A DNA stretch of 64,000 nucleotides from the NCBI RefSeq assembly GCF_002813295.1, contig NZ_PHUE01000001.1, forward strand, positions 4,092,001 to 4,156,000, written 5' to 3'. Numbering within the stretch: the first letter of the stretch is position 1; the number at the start of each line of letters is the position of its first letter. The notes under the pieces are model-generated. The model saw only the letters and a program-made list of their open reading frames with translations. It was not told where the DNA came from and did no database searches. This stretch comes from Flavobacterium sp. 5. GTDB lineage: Bacteria > Bacteroidota > Bacteroidia > Flavobacteriales > Flavobacteriaceae. Below, piece by piece: positions 8,899 through 17,325 of this stretch. Position numbers and translations under genes: made by a program.

Positions 8899-9752
8899 TA
8901 CTTAGCCATTTTGCTTTTTTTCTTAAAAAGGTTTTTGAAGAAAGTCTTTATTTTTGAGACTTTTTTGGGTTCATTTTTGGATTGTTTCTTAGTTTCTTTT
9001 AGTTTTTCTCTTGCTGCTTTTTTTGCTAAATCTTCTGTTTCTTTTTCCTTTTTAGCTTTTTCTCTAGCGATTTCTTTTTCTTCTTTTGCTTTGGCCTTGT
9101 AACTGGCAAGCTTAAGTGCATCAGAAGTTATTTCTAATTCTTTTTGGTTTAATTCGTTTTTCTCTAATTTAATGCCTTCTTGTTTTAGTAAATATTCCTC
9201 AGATTTTGAATAATTTGGTTTTTTCTTTACTATGATACCTTTTCTATATGTAGTAATTTCTTTAGTTTCAGTATTAGTCCATTTTCCAGTTTTGAGATCC
9301 GAACTGAATTTTCCATTTTCTACTAACATGCCACTTTCATCATATCTGAAATATTTTCCTGAGCGCAAACCACTTTTCCAGATTTGTTTAGAAGACAAAA
9401 TGCCGTTAGGATGCCAAGTTTTCCATATGCCCACTTTAAGACCGTTTTTAAAAATGCCTTGCTCCGCCAGTTGATTGCTATGATACATTTTGGTAAACTT
9501 GTCATGAAGTAATTCACCAGTCATTCCTGCCTGAGAACTATGAATTAATCCTCCTTTGAACCAATAATAGGTTTTGTTTTCTTTCGTATTTATTTTTTTA
9601 TTTGTAGTGTAAAATTCATATCTGAAATCTTTGTCAGAAATTCTTTTTATGGCATAAGGATCTGTAAAAGAGATTAAAATAAAGGCTAAAAAGAACATGA
9701 TAAAGCGTGGCAAAATAATTTTTTTCAAAGGTTTTTTTTTATTTATAATCAT
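8898..9752 (-). CDS. MORN/YwqK-type repeat membrane protein with charged tail
   Basis: About 284 residues from the ATG at 9752; a TTG six bases upstream is also open. A hydrophobic segment (about residues 16-32) is followed by at least three MORN-like units (GIWKTWHPNGILSSKQIW, SGKYFRYDESGMLVENGKF, TGKWTNTETKEI). A strongly basic and acidic coiled-coil-like tail of about 90 residues ends in KKKSKMAK. MORN repeats bind membranes or act as scaffolds. As the first gene of the secretion operon it may be an assembly or anchoring factor, but no precise function is known. Confidence 0.7.
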   Translation of the reverse strand: MIINKKKPLKKIILPRFIMFFLAFILISFTDPYAIKRISDKDFRYEFYTTNKKINTKENKTYYWFKGGLIHSSQAGMTGELLHDKFTKMYHSNQLAEQGIFKNGLKVGIWKTWHPNGILSSKQIWKSGLRSGKYFRYDESGMLVENGKFSSDLKTGKWTNTETKEITTYRKGIIVKKKPNYSKSEEYLLKQEGIKLEKNELNQKELEITSDALKLASYKAKAKEEKEIAREKAKKEKETEDLAKKAAREKLKETKKQSKNEPKKVSKIKTFFKNLFKKKSKMAK

Positions 9753-9780
9753 TGGCAAGGTAGTTTTTTTTTATTATCTT

Positions 9781-9805
9781 ACAAAATATTTTGTACCTTT
9801 GGTAC
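9781..9805. promoter_or_regulatory. Overlapping palindromes and a -7 promoter box between divergent units
   Basis: ACAAAATATTTTGT (9781-9794) is a perfect 14-base palindrome. It is followed directly by GTACCTTTGGTAC (9793-9805), a 5+5 inverted repeat. The plus-strand string TACCTTTG (9794-9801) inside it matches the Bacteroidetes -7 consensus TAnnTTTG. The block lies between the secretion operon (minus) and the candidate small RNA (plus), so it could be the promoter of the latter with an operator for either direction. No TTG -33 box is obvious. Confidence 0.4.
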
Positions 9806-10034
9806 TACTAATTATTTATTAAATAACGATTTTGCAAAAAAAAAGCCCATTAGTTTATAGGTGATATGCTGACCAGTGAACTCTGGAGCGTAAGAAGTAA
9901 CAGCTTGCGATAGCTAAACAGGTAGAAGTTAGCAGTGTTTTTCAATTATCTCCAGCATTACATATACATAGTCATCAGAATTTATTAAACAATAACAACA
10001 AAAGCCACCCCGTAATAGAAGTGGCTTTATTTGT
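9806..10034 (+). ncRNA. Candidate structured small RNA
   Basis: There is no credible ORF in this 230-base stretch. It starts just after a -7 box (9794-9801) and ends at a strong hairpin followed by T-rich sequence (10001-10034). Internal pairings can be drawn: CCAG/CTGG, AGCT/AGCT, GCTAAAC with GTTAGC, CTGGAG near 9886 with CTCCAG near 9950, and TGCTG near 9868 with CAGCA near 9953. The distant pairs would close a multi-hairpin fold. I do not recognise a named RNA family, so this is a promoter-plus-terminator inference. Confidence 0.35.
10001..10034 (+). terminator. Intrinsic terminator
   Basis: AAAGCCAC (10001-10008) pairs perfectly with GTGGCTTT (10021-10028) around a 12-base loop, followed by ATTTGTTT. 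It ends the candidate small RNA on the plus strand. The A-rich left flank also allows partial function on the minus strand. Confidence 0.65.
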
Positions 10035-10167
10035 TTAAAACATAGCAAACGCTAGATTTTGTATACTGATTTATCAAAGTATTCTTTCTAATAATTACCA
10101 GAGAACTTGGACAAACGAGCAACAGTTGGTGTTAATTATGTTTTTTTTGTTCGTCTTTGACGGGTAC

Positions 10168-10773
10168 GGTTTACAAAACATAAGTGTTCGAAACCTTATT
10201 TAGGTTTTAGAATGTCATCAATCTTATCTGGATTTCCTCCACACTTTTCTACAATATCTTTGATTATTAATACTTCTAATTCGTTGACAAACTTAAGTTT
10301 TGGGATTTAGTATCCTTTTAGATTGTTTGTTTTCCTTTTTATAAACAGTTATGGTGGAATCAAAAGAAATGATATTATGCTTTTTCTTTAAATAGTTATC
10401 CTGAAATTGAGCAAAATAACTATTAAATATTGCTTCAAAATAATCTGGATTAATAGTAACTAATCGCTCTCTTATTGAATTGTATTTTACGTCTCCAAAG
10501 CTTGTGTTTGCAATACTTTTAAACGCTAATGAATGATAAAATTCTTCCATTACTCGCAAGCTATTTTGTCTTGCGCGTTAAGCATTGAAAATAGTAATAA
10601 TTGAAACATAGTTTGTCCATCTAGTTTCTTTACGTGATAGTCAACTTTGTATTCTAATGATAATTTTTCTAATTCAGCTTTAGGAATGTAATTTAAAACA
10701 TCTGAAACGTTCATCGTTTTTCATTCCAAAAAAAGTTATTTTTAAGGTTTCCAACACTTATGTTTACAAAACC
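10168..10773. mobile_element. Internally deleted insertion sequence with both terminal repeats
   Basis: Left end 10168-10197 and right end 10744-10773 are 30-base imperfect inverted repeats; both contain the core ACATAAGTGTT followed by GAAACCTT. Between them lies only about 550 bases holding the start and the last part of a transposase. With both ends intact but the catalytic core gone, the element could only move in trans. It resembles a non-autonomous derivative of an IS4-like element. Confidence 0.65.
10196..10714 (-). pseudogene. IS4-like transposase remnant
   Basis: From the ATG at 10714 the frame reads MNVSDVLNYIPKAELEKLSL and continues through VKKLDGQTMFQLLLFSML, typical of the N-terminus of Bacteroidetes IS4-type transposases, until a stop near 10553. 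A frameshift then continues in LRVMEEFYHSLAFKSIANTS and NIISFDSTITVYKK, where the first catalytic Asp is expected. After a second break near 10293 a C-terminal piece, LKFVNELEVLIIKDIVEKC, ends at 10196. The middle of the DDE domain is missing, so the product is inactive. Confidence 0.7.
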
Positions 10774-10881
10774 GCGCGATCAAATCGCATGCGCAACACG
10801 TACTATATCATAGACGTTTGGGCTGTAGTTTTAAAATAATGTTTTTAAGATCACTTCAATATGAATGGCTAATGAAAAAAG

Positions 10882-13832
10882 TTATAATATTATTTTATAA
10901 GTACTTATTTTACCGTTTTCCAAAGTGACTTTTACAATCAAAATTTGGTTTTGAGCCTTAATTTTGTCAATAAATAAGCTATTCATATCTATACTATTGT
11001 TTTCGTACATTAATTGCCCATTTATATTATAAATAGCTACTTTTTTTAATACTTCATTAGTCGATTTTATATTTATTTGATTTGCATTTGTTGCTATAAT
11101 CAAATCACTTTTTGTTTCTGCATTAATATCTTTAGATGTGTTTCCTTTTTTTCCACTGATAGAAGAATTGGTGTAACGGAGCACAAAGCGATCTTGAAAT
11201 GTTCCAATTGCTGTGGTAAAACTATAGAGGCCATTTTTTAAATTATGAACAGTATTAGTTACTTTATCTTCCAAATAAACAGCTTGATTAACAAAAATAC
11301 CATCAACTTGATAGATCCTGATGGTAAATGTTCCTCCGGTAATGGCTCTGTATCCTAATGGAACTACATCAGCTATATCAAATGGTACCGCACGTCCCTG
11401 AATGTTGTAATTCCGTCCATTATTAATACTGTATAAATCTGTATTTATAGTAGTTGTTGTGGCATCATATAATTTATCATATTCATTAGTTGCTCCTGTG
11501 ACATAACCTAACAACATTTGTCTACCTCCAGCATCGCTCTGTAAATTTAACCAAATTCTATTTCTTTCAATGCCTGTGGTTCCTATTTTAACAATTATGG
11601 TGTTCGAATACAAACTAGTCCCACAGTTGTTTAATGATTTTATTCGTACATAATAAGTACCGCCACAAAGTACTCCTGTAACGGTCTCTGCTGTTACATT
11701 ACCCAATTCTTTATTTTGATAACCTGTCAAAAAAGTGGTAAAATTAGGGTCTGTTGCTATATCTAATCTATAACCAGCAGCGTTTTCTGATGGCTGCCAA
11801 GTCTGAATAAAGTAAGATTGGCACCCAATTGTCTGTAAATTTAAAACAGGAATTGAAGGGGTTAAGGGTGAATTGATGATAATATCTTCAGAAGGTACCG
11901 AAAAACATCCATTATCATTCGTTACTGTAAATTGATATGTGCCAGCAGTTAGTCCAGATATTGTAGTACTTGTTCCTGTTCCAATAATATTTCCAGGATT
12001 AATTGTCCAATTTCCAATGGAAGGTAAGTTTTCTAGAGTTGCGCTGCCTGTAGATTCTGGACAAATTGGTTGCGTAATCAAACTCACAATTGGGGTTGAA
12101 ATTGAAGGAATTAAAGCTGTGATTATATTTGAATTTTGGGTTATAGCACATTCGTTATAGGCTCTTAATCGAATATAGTAATTTATATTTGAAACCATTC
12201 CTGTAACGGTGTCTGCTGTTACATTGCCCAAATCTTTATTTTGATAACCTGTCAAAAAAGTGGTGAAATCAGCATCTGTTGCTATATCTAATTTATAACC
12301 AGCAGCGTTTTCTGATGCCTGCCAAGTCTGAATAAATGAAGATTGGCATCCAATTGTCTGTGAATTTAAAACAGGGATCGAAGGTACTAAAAGCTGTGAA
12401 TTGATAATAATATTTTCAGAAGGTATGGAAACACATCCATTATCATTCGTTACTGTAAACTGATATGTGCCAGCAGTTAGTCCAGATATTGTAGTACTTG
12501 TACCTGTTCCAATAATATTTCCAGGATTAATTGTCCAATTTCCAATGGAAGGTAAGTTTTCTAGAGTTGCGCTGCCTGTAGATTCTGGACAAATTGGTTG
12601 CGTAATCAAACTCACAATTGGGGTTGAAATTGAAGGAATTAAAGCTGTAATTATATTTGAATATTGGCTAACACCACATCCGTCAAAAGCCCTCAATCGT
12701 ATATAGTAAGTTATGTCAGGAACCATTCCTATAATGTTTAGGGAAGTTGTATTACTTAATTCTTTATTTTCATAATCAGATAAGAATGATGTAAAATTAC
12801 CATCTGTTGCAACATCTAATTTATACCCAGCAGCGTTTTCAATTGAATCCCAACTTAGAAGATAAGATGTTTGATTACAGCTTACAGCGGCATTGTTTAA
12901 TATTGGACCAATAAGTAAAGAAGTAGGAGTGATAATAGTCACATCTGGTGAGGATGTGGATGCACACCCATTTTCATTAGTTAGAGTAAAGCTATAATTT
13001 CCAGGATTTAATCCAGATATTGTGGTAGTAGATCCTGATCCTAAAATAGCCCCAGGATTTATAATCCATGTACCTGTAGCTGGTAAATTATTTAATGCTA
13101 TACTTCCCTTATTTTGGGAGCATGTAGGCTGAGTCACCGTTTCTATAGTAGGAGCAGCCGATTTTGGATTTGTAGTAACTACTTTAGCTATAGAATTATT
13201 ACTTGTACATCCATTAGAAGTTATCTGTACCGTGTAGCTGCCTGATGTTGTTGCTGTTATTTCTTGTGTTGCTGCATTTCCTGGTGTCCATTTATAAGTT
13301 GATCCAACTGGACCTTGGCTGGAAGTCAAAGTAACACTTTCACCCGCACAGAAAATCGTTTTGTCACTTGCCGCAATAAAGGGTGTTGCTGGTTTTGGTT
13401 TTACTTCTATTGTTGCAGTTCCAGAAACTGGAATTGATACATTTTTGGCATCTACTACAGCTGCTAAAGCATAAGTAGTTGTGGAACCTGGAGCAACTAC
13501 AATAGAAGACCCACTGAGATAATTAGTTCTGTTAACAGTAATACCTCCAGCTGTATATGTTATTTTATAAGGAGAAGTACCACCACCGATAGTAACTCGC
13601 ATCGTTGCGGTTTGCCCACTGCAAATAGTTGTGGGAGGAACAAAACTAAGCACCGCTTGTGCTTTTACCGAAACGGATCCGATTAATAAAAAAAGTATGA
13701 ATGAAATTAATTTAACATACCTATTAGAACTTGTTTTTTCAGAGTTTGTTAAGTTTTCATTAGAGGAAATTCTCTTAGATTTTTTTTTTTTTCGAATAAA
13801 TTGAAAATTACATTTAGTATTTTTTGTTTCAT
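10882..13832 (-). CDS. Large secreted repeat protein with C-terminal sorting tail; frame broken in poly-A near the start
   Basis: The main frame (10882 to about 13785) gives more than 923 residues of Ig/SprB- and FnIII-like repeats: ATLENLPSIGNWTINPGN-type units alternating with ENAAGYKLDIATD-type units, two of them nearly identical 528 bases apart. The C-terminus (VAIYNINGQLMYEN ... GKISTYKIIL) looks like a type IX secretion sorting domain. In frame upstream of the GTG at 13653 lies a good signal peptide (LISFILFLLIGSVSVKAQA), but no start codon exists in that frame. The ATG at 13832 opens MKQKILNVIFNLFEKKK and enters the main frame only if the run of 13 A (13780-13792 complement) were 14 or 11. 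So either it is phase-variable, inactivated, or a sequencing error. Confidence 0.72.
13780..13792 (-). repeat. 13-base poly-A tract within the N-terminal coding region
   Basis: Thirteen consecutive T on the plus strand, read as A on the coding strand, lie 40 bases into the reading frame that starts at 13832. The distance 13832 to 13653 is 59 codons plus 2 bases, so a change of +1 or -2 restores the frame. Homopolymers of this length slip readily. Confidence 0.85.
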
Positions 13833-14275
13833 GTTTTTTTAATTAGCATTCTAAAGAATAATTTGGTTGAATTTATTTGAATATAAAAAAGTGGTTAAAA
13901 ACTTATATTTTAATTTTTAAATTTTGTTAAAAATACTATTAAAAAAAATACAAATGAAATATTATAGGGGAAATTTATGCATTATGCATTTTAAATACGA
14001 TAAACCGCTAAAAATAAATCGATTATAAATATCTCTGTTGTTTTTTAAATGTTCTGAAAAAAATCAAACAGCATAGTACTGTGTAGTTGTAGCTCAACTG
14101 GTATAGTTGATACGATATTAGATAGCGCATTGAATAAAGAGGATGGTCATAATCCAAGAGCATGCCATACCCCTGAAAACTTTATAAATAGTGCTTAAAT
14201 AGGGTAACTTTTGCTCCTTTGTAAAACAACAAAAGTAACTTGGTTAGGAGTTTTTTGTTTAATTCTCTGTGTCTA
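13833..14275. other. AT-rich intergenic stretch without recognised genes
   Basis: No ORF with coding character is seen on either strand. A patch at about 14082-14155 has the string GTAGCTCAACTGGTA, like a tRNA D-arm, but no matching acceptor or anticodon stem can be built. The rest is very AT-rich and could hold the promoter of the large repeat protein on the minus strand. Confidence 0.5.
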
Positions 14276-14316
14276 ATCGTTGCGGGTGCGAAGTCAAGAG
14301 ACATTCTCACAGCACA
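14276..14316. repeat. REP-like palindromic repeat, copy 1
   Basis: The unit CGTTGCGGGTGCGAAGTCA-AGAGACATTCTCACAGC also occurs at 14557-14597 and, inverted, at 51780-51816. Its core is a hairpin, TGCGAA-gtcagagaca-TTCGCA in copy 2. Copy 1 has one mismatch in the right arm. Each unit sits downstream of a terminator-like hairpin or the end of a gene module. Confidence 0.6.
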
Positions 14317-14339
14317 CACGTCAAATTTATTTATTCATT

Positions 14340-14501
14340 AGAACTCTTCGAAGAGCTGGGGATACGGCAATAGATAATGATATGCTTTACTGTATGCAGG
14401 AAGTGCAAAAATTACCCGATTCTGAAAATGATAAAATCAATTCTATTATTGATGCCTTTGTTCGTGACACTAAGGTAAAACAGGCTTTTAGGATTTTCTA
14501 A
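14340..14501 (+). pseudogene. Gene remnant, possibly the C-terminus of a small regulator
   Basis: A short open frame ends MLYCMQEVQKLPDSENDKIN...IIDAFVRDTKVKQAFRIF. The pattern LPDSENDKINSIIDAFVRD resembles the C-terminal tail of XRE-family regulators (LP.EEK.KIL..ID...RD). No DNA-binding domain precedes it; the upstream bases are a REP-like repeat. It is followed by a terminator and a second copy of the repeat. The family assignment is weak. Confidence 0.35.
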
Positions 14502-14507
14502 AATAAC

Positions 14508-14538
14508 AAAAGCAACCCAGTTAGGAGTTGCTTTTTGT
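14508..14538 (+). terminator. Intrinsic terminator
   Basis: AAAAGCAAC (14508-14516) pairs with GTTGCTTTT (14527-14535) around CCAGTTAGGA, followed by TGTTT. A degenerate version lies at 14226-14258, upstream of repeat copy 1, so the terminator-plus-repeat unit is duplicated. Confidence 0.6.
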
Positions 14539-14556
14539 TTTGATTATGTTTGTGAC

Positions 14557-14597
14557 TTATCGTTGCGGGTGCGAAGTCAGAGACATTCGCACAGCCT
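14557..14597. repeat. REP-like palindromic repeat, copy 2
   Basis: This is the best copy of the unit: GTGCGAA then GTCAGAGACA then TTCGCAC gives a perfect 7-base stem. It is about 280 bases from copy 1 in the same orientation. Confidence 0.6.
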
Positions 14598-14604
14598 ACA
14601 TTGG

Positions 14605-15285
14605 GGCTTCATTTATAAAAGGCACTGGAGCTTAAAAACACATTCCACAGAAGAATCTTTCCCGAATAATACTAAACAAAGTTCGGTAATCGGACTCGGT
14701 TCGCTGACAAAAAATCCTCCATAAATACTCGGTTTCACCTCCATTTATTGCGTTGCTTTTTGCGCTCGCTCCCCTATTCCCGTGCCAGTTCTATTATTAA
14801 TCTTAAAGTATAGAAATCATGGAAAAACATGCAAAAAACCAAAATTGACTAACAGTATCTGAAATAGAGCTAAGCTACAAAACTAAAGTAAAAGCGTCTG
14901 AGGGTCCACAAATTACATCTTCAAAATCCGCTTATGAAATAGCACTCCAAATTTGGAACCCAAATACCATCAACTCTTCGAAGAATTGAAGATTCTACTC
15001 TTAAATAATAGCAACAAAGTCCTTGGTGAATGCGAAGTTTCATCAAGTGGTATCACTGGGACAGTTGTAGACATTAGACCCATATTTGCAGCAGCGCTGA
15101 AAGCCAACGCCTCTGCAATTATCATGATTCACAATCATCCCTCTAGTAAACTAATTGCTTCCGAAGCTGATAAACAAATTACCGAAAAAGTTAAAGCAGC
15201 AAGTAAACTTCTAGATATTCAACTTTTGGACCATCTCATTATTACCTTTGATGGTTACTACTCTTTTGCAGATGATGGGGGTAAT
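14605..15285. repeat. Long inverted repeat, left arm (radC-like locus plus upstream)
   Basis: This segment matches the reverse complement of 57030-57705, from AAAAGGCACTGGAGCTTAAA through GAGCGAGCGC-type sequence and the radC-like gene, at about 85 percent identity by eye. The two arms are 42 kb apart in opposite orientation, so recombination between them would invert the intervening region, including the rhs operon and metY. Confidence 0.75.
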
Positions 15286-15290
15286 TTAGC
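14819..15290 (+). pseudogene. radC-like JAB-domain gene, inactivated
   Basis: This is the counterpart of the intact gene at 57030-57500. Here codon 10 is TGA (N-stop where the intact copy has K-Cys), and one G is lost near 14970 (ACCATC-AACTC versus ACTATTGAACTC), which shifts the frame. The remainder is well conserved: the JAB metal motif MIHNHPSSKLIASEAD and LLDIQLLDHLIIT. The 3' end, just after YYSFADDG, is replaced by a TTA-repeat tract and IS982 elements. RadC-like JAB proteins are common on Bacteroidetes mobile islands, where their role is unclear. Confidence 0.8.
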
Positions 15291-15359
15291 CTCATTATTA
15301 TTATTATTAACCCGTTGGGTGTAATTATTTGAAGTAAAAAATAGGGATTAGATATTGTT

Positions 15360-15384
15360 CAAGATACTGAAATTCAGTATCTTG
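15360..15384 (+). promoter_or_regulatory. Perfect hairpin before the transposase start
   Basis: CAAGATACTG (15360-15369) and CAGTATCTTG (15375-15384) are perfect complements around AAATT, and the ATG follows at once. The same hairpin is at 16377-16401 in copy 2. In other insertion sequences such structures block translation of transcripts that enter from outside; that role here is inferred. Confidence 0.5.
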
Positions 15385-16293
15385 ATGTCGCTAAACAATA
15401 CAATATCTATGTCAAATATAGTAAAAAATTATCTAAGAGTTTTAGAAGTTATAAGTTCGTTGAATTGTGAATTAGAATTCAAATCAGGTATCGGAAGAAA
15501 AGATAAAATGTCTGATTTAGAAGTTGTTGCATTGAGTTTAACCGCTGAATTTATGTCAATTGACAGTGAAAATTCACTTTTCAAACAGCTAAATTCTAAT
15601 GAAATTCCAAATCTAATAGAACGAAGTCAATTCAATAAAAGAAGGAGGAAATTGTTTTTATTTTCTGAAGAAATTAGAATTAAACTAGCATCTTATTTTC
15701 TTGATTTTGAAGATTATTTTATTGTGGATAGCATGCCATTAGAAATCTGTAAATTTTCTCGTCATAACCGAATCAAAATCTGTAAAAATGAATTTGAAAC
15801 TGCACCTACAAAAGAATTTTGTGCTTCTCAAAACAGCTGGTTTTATGGTTATAAACTTCATGGAGTTTGTTCAATTACTGGAGTTTTTCATTCATTAGAT
15901 ATTACAAAAGCAGAAGTTCATGATGTAAATTTTTTAAAAAACATAAAACAACAAATGTCTGATTGTGTGATTCTTGGGGATAGAGGATATCTGTCAGAAA
16001 CGATTCAATTGGATTTATTTCAAACAGTAAATATCAAATTGGAAACACCAAAACGAATTAATCAAAAAAATTATAAACCACAACCGTATATTTTTAGAAA
16101 ATCAAGAAAAAGAATCGAAACATTATTTTCTCAATTATGCGACCAATTTTTAATCAGAAGAAATTATGCAAAAACTTTTGAAGGATTTAAAACTAGAATA
16201 TTGGCAAAAATAGCATCATTAACATTAATACAATATGTCAATAAATTTATATTTGACAGACCAATAAATAATATTAAAAATCAAATAATTTAA
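15385..16293 (+). CDS. IS982-family transposase, copy 1
   Basis: About 302 residues from the ATG at 15385. The frame is open 30 bases further, but that part lies inside a perfect hairpin (CAAGATACTG/CAGTATCTTG, 15360-15384). The DDE residues are recognisable in FIVDSMPLEICKFSRH (D), CVILGDRGYLS (D) and KRIETLFSQLC (E), the order expected for IS982. This copy reads TKEFCAS where copy 2 reads TKGFCAS; Gly is the more usual residue in the family, so copy 1 may be impaired. The hairpin just before the start could limit readthrough translation from outside promoters. Confidence 0.88.
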   Translation: MSLNNTISMSNIVKNYLRVLEVISSLNCELEFKSGIGRKDKMSDLEVVALSLTAEFMSIDSENSLFKQLNSNEIPNLIERSQFNKRRRKLFLFSEEIRIKLASYFLDFEDYFIVDSMPLEICKFSRHNRIKICKNEFETAPTKEFCASQNSWFYGYKLHGVCSITGVFHSLDITKAEVHDVNFLKNIKQQMSDCVILGDRGYLSETIQLDLFQTVNIKLETPKRINQKNYKPQPYIFRKSRKRIETLFSQLCDQFLIRRNYAKTFEGFKTRILAKIASLTLIQYVNKFIFDRPINNIKNQII

Positions 16294-16308
16294 TTGCACC
16301 CAACGGGT

Positions 16309-16326
16309 TTATTATTATTATTATTA
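16309..16326. repeat. TTA trinucleotide tract between the two IS copies
   Basis: Eighteen bases of T-ATT-ATT-ATT repeat separate the elements. Similar tracts precede copy 1 (about 15294-15309) and follow copy 2 (17326-17342). The elements therefore sit in a microsatellite, and any target duplication is hidden in it. Confidence 0.8.
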
Positions 16327-17325
16327 ACCCGTTGGGTGTAATTATTTGAAGTAAAAAATAGGGATTAGATATTGTTCAAGATACTGAAATTCAGTATCTT
16401 GATGTCGCTAAACAATACAATATCTATGTCAAATATAGTAAAAAATTATCTAAGAGTTTTAGAAGTTATAAGTTCGTTGAATTGTGAATTAGAATTCAAA
16501 TCAGGTATCGGAAGAAAAGATAAAATGTCTGATTTAGAAGTTGTTGCATTGAGTTTAACCGCTGAATTTATGTCAATTGACAGCGAAAATTCACTTTTCA
16601 AACAGCTAAATTCTAATGAAATTCCAAATCTAATAGAACGAAGTCAATTCAATAAAAGAAGGAGGAAATTGTTTTTATTTTCTGAAGAAATTAGAATTAA
16701 ACTAGCATCTTATTTTCTTGATTTTGAAGATTATTTTATTGTGGATAGCATGCCATTAGAAATCTGTAAATTTTCTCGTCATAACCGAATCAAAATCTGT
16801 AAAAATGAATTTGAAACTGCACCTACAAAAGGATTTTGTGCTTCTCAAAACAGCTGGTTTTATGGTTATAAACTTCATGGAGTTTGTTCAATTACTGGAG
16901 TTTTTCATTCATTAGATATTACAAAAGCAGAAGTTCATGATGTAAATTTTTTAAAAAACATAAAACAACAAATGTCTGATTGTGTGATTCTTGGGGATAG
17001 AGGATATCTGTCAGAAACGATTCAATTGGATTTATTTCAAACAGTAAATATCAAATTGGAAACACCAAAACGAATTAATCAAAAAAATTATAAACCACAA
17101 CCGTATATTTTTAGAAAATCAAGAAAAAGAATCGAAACATTATTTTCTCAATTATGCGACCAATTTTTAATCAGAAGAAATTATGCAAAAACTTTTGAAG
17201 GATTTAAAACTAGAATATTGGCAAAAATAGCATCATTAACATTAATACAATATGTCAATAAATTTATATTTGACAGACCAATAAATAATATTAAAAATCA
17301 AATAATTTAATTGCACCCAACGGGT
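16327..17325 (+). mobile_element. IS982-family insertion sequence, copy 2
   Basis: This is a second 999-base copy in direct orientation, with the same ends as copy 1. Near identity indicates very recent duplication or tandem insertion. Direct tandem copies can loop out, leaving one copy. Confidence 0.88.
16402..17310 (+). CDS. IS982-family transposase, copy 2
   Basis: About 302 residues from the ATG at 16402, identical to copy 1 except for Gly in place of Glu in TKGFCAS, plus one silent change near 16585. All DDE residues are present, so this is the copy more likely to be active. The transposase would bind the 20-30 base ends and mobilise both copies. Confidence 0.9.
   Translation: MSLNNTISMSNIVKNYLRVLEVISSLNCELEFKSGIGRKDKMSDLEVVALSLTAEFMSIDSENSLFKQLNSNEIPNLIERSQFNKRRRKLFLFSEEIRIKLASYFLDFEDYFIVDSMPLEICKFSRHNRIKICKNEFETAPTKGFCASQNSWFYGYKLHGVCSITGVFHSLDITKAEVHDVNFLKNIKQQMSDCVILGDRGYLSETIQLDLFQTVNIKLETPKRINQKNYKPQPYIFRKSRKRIETLFSQLCDQFLIRRNYAKTFEGFKTRILAKIASLTLIQYVNKFIFDRPINNIKNQII

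Larger units (their letters stand above)
15310..16308 (+). mobile_element. IS982-family insertion sequence, copy 1
   Basis: A 999-base element with ends ACCCGTTGGGTGTAATT and AATTGCACCCAACGGGT. The first 11 bases at each end are themselves a mini-hairpin (ACCC-gtt-GGGT). It is flanked on both sides by TTA/ATT trinucleotide repeats and followed after 18 bases by a second copy in the same orientation. The two copies differ at two bases by eye. Confidence 0.88.

Noticed and set aside
11939..12706. Two similar plus-strand frames opposite the large surface protein
   Set aside because: They are antisense shadows of the duplicated repeat block, with identical sequence because the DNA repeats.
14082..14155. 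tRNA-like sequence with GTAGCTCAACTGGTA
   Set aside because: Only the D-arm resembles a tRNA. No 7-base acceptor stem, anticodon stem or T-arm can be paired, so it is at most a tRNA fossil.
15355..15384. TTG start ten codons upstream for the IS982 transposase
   Set aside because: It lies in the arms of a perfect hairpin; the ATG right after the hairpin gives the family-typical N-terminus.
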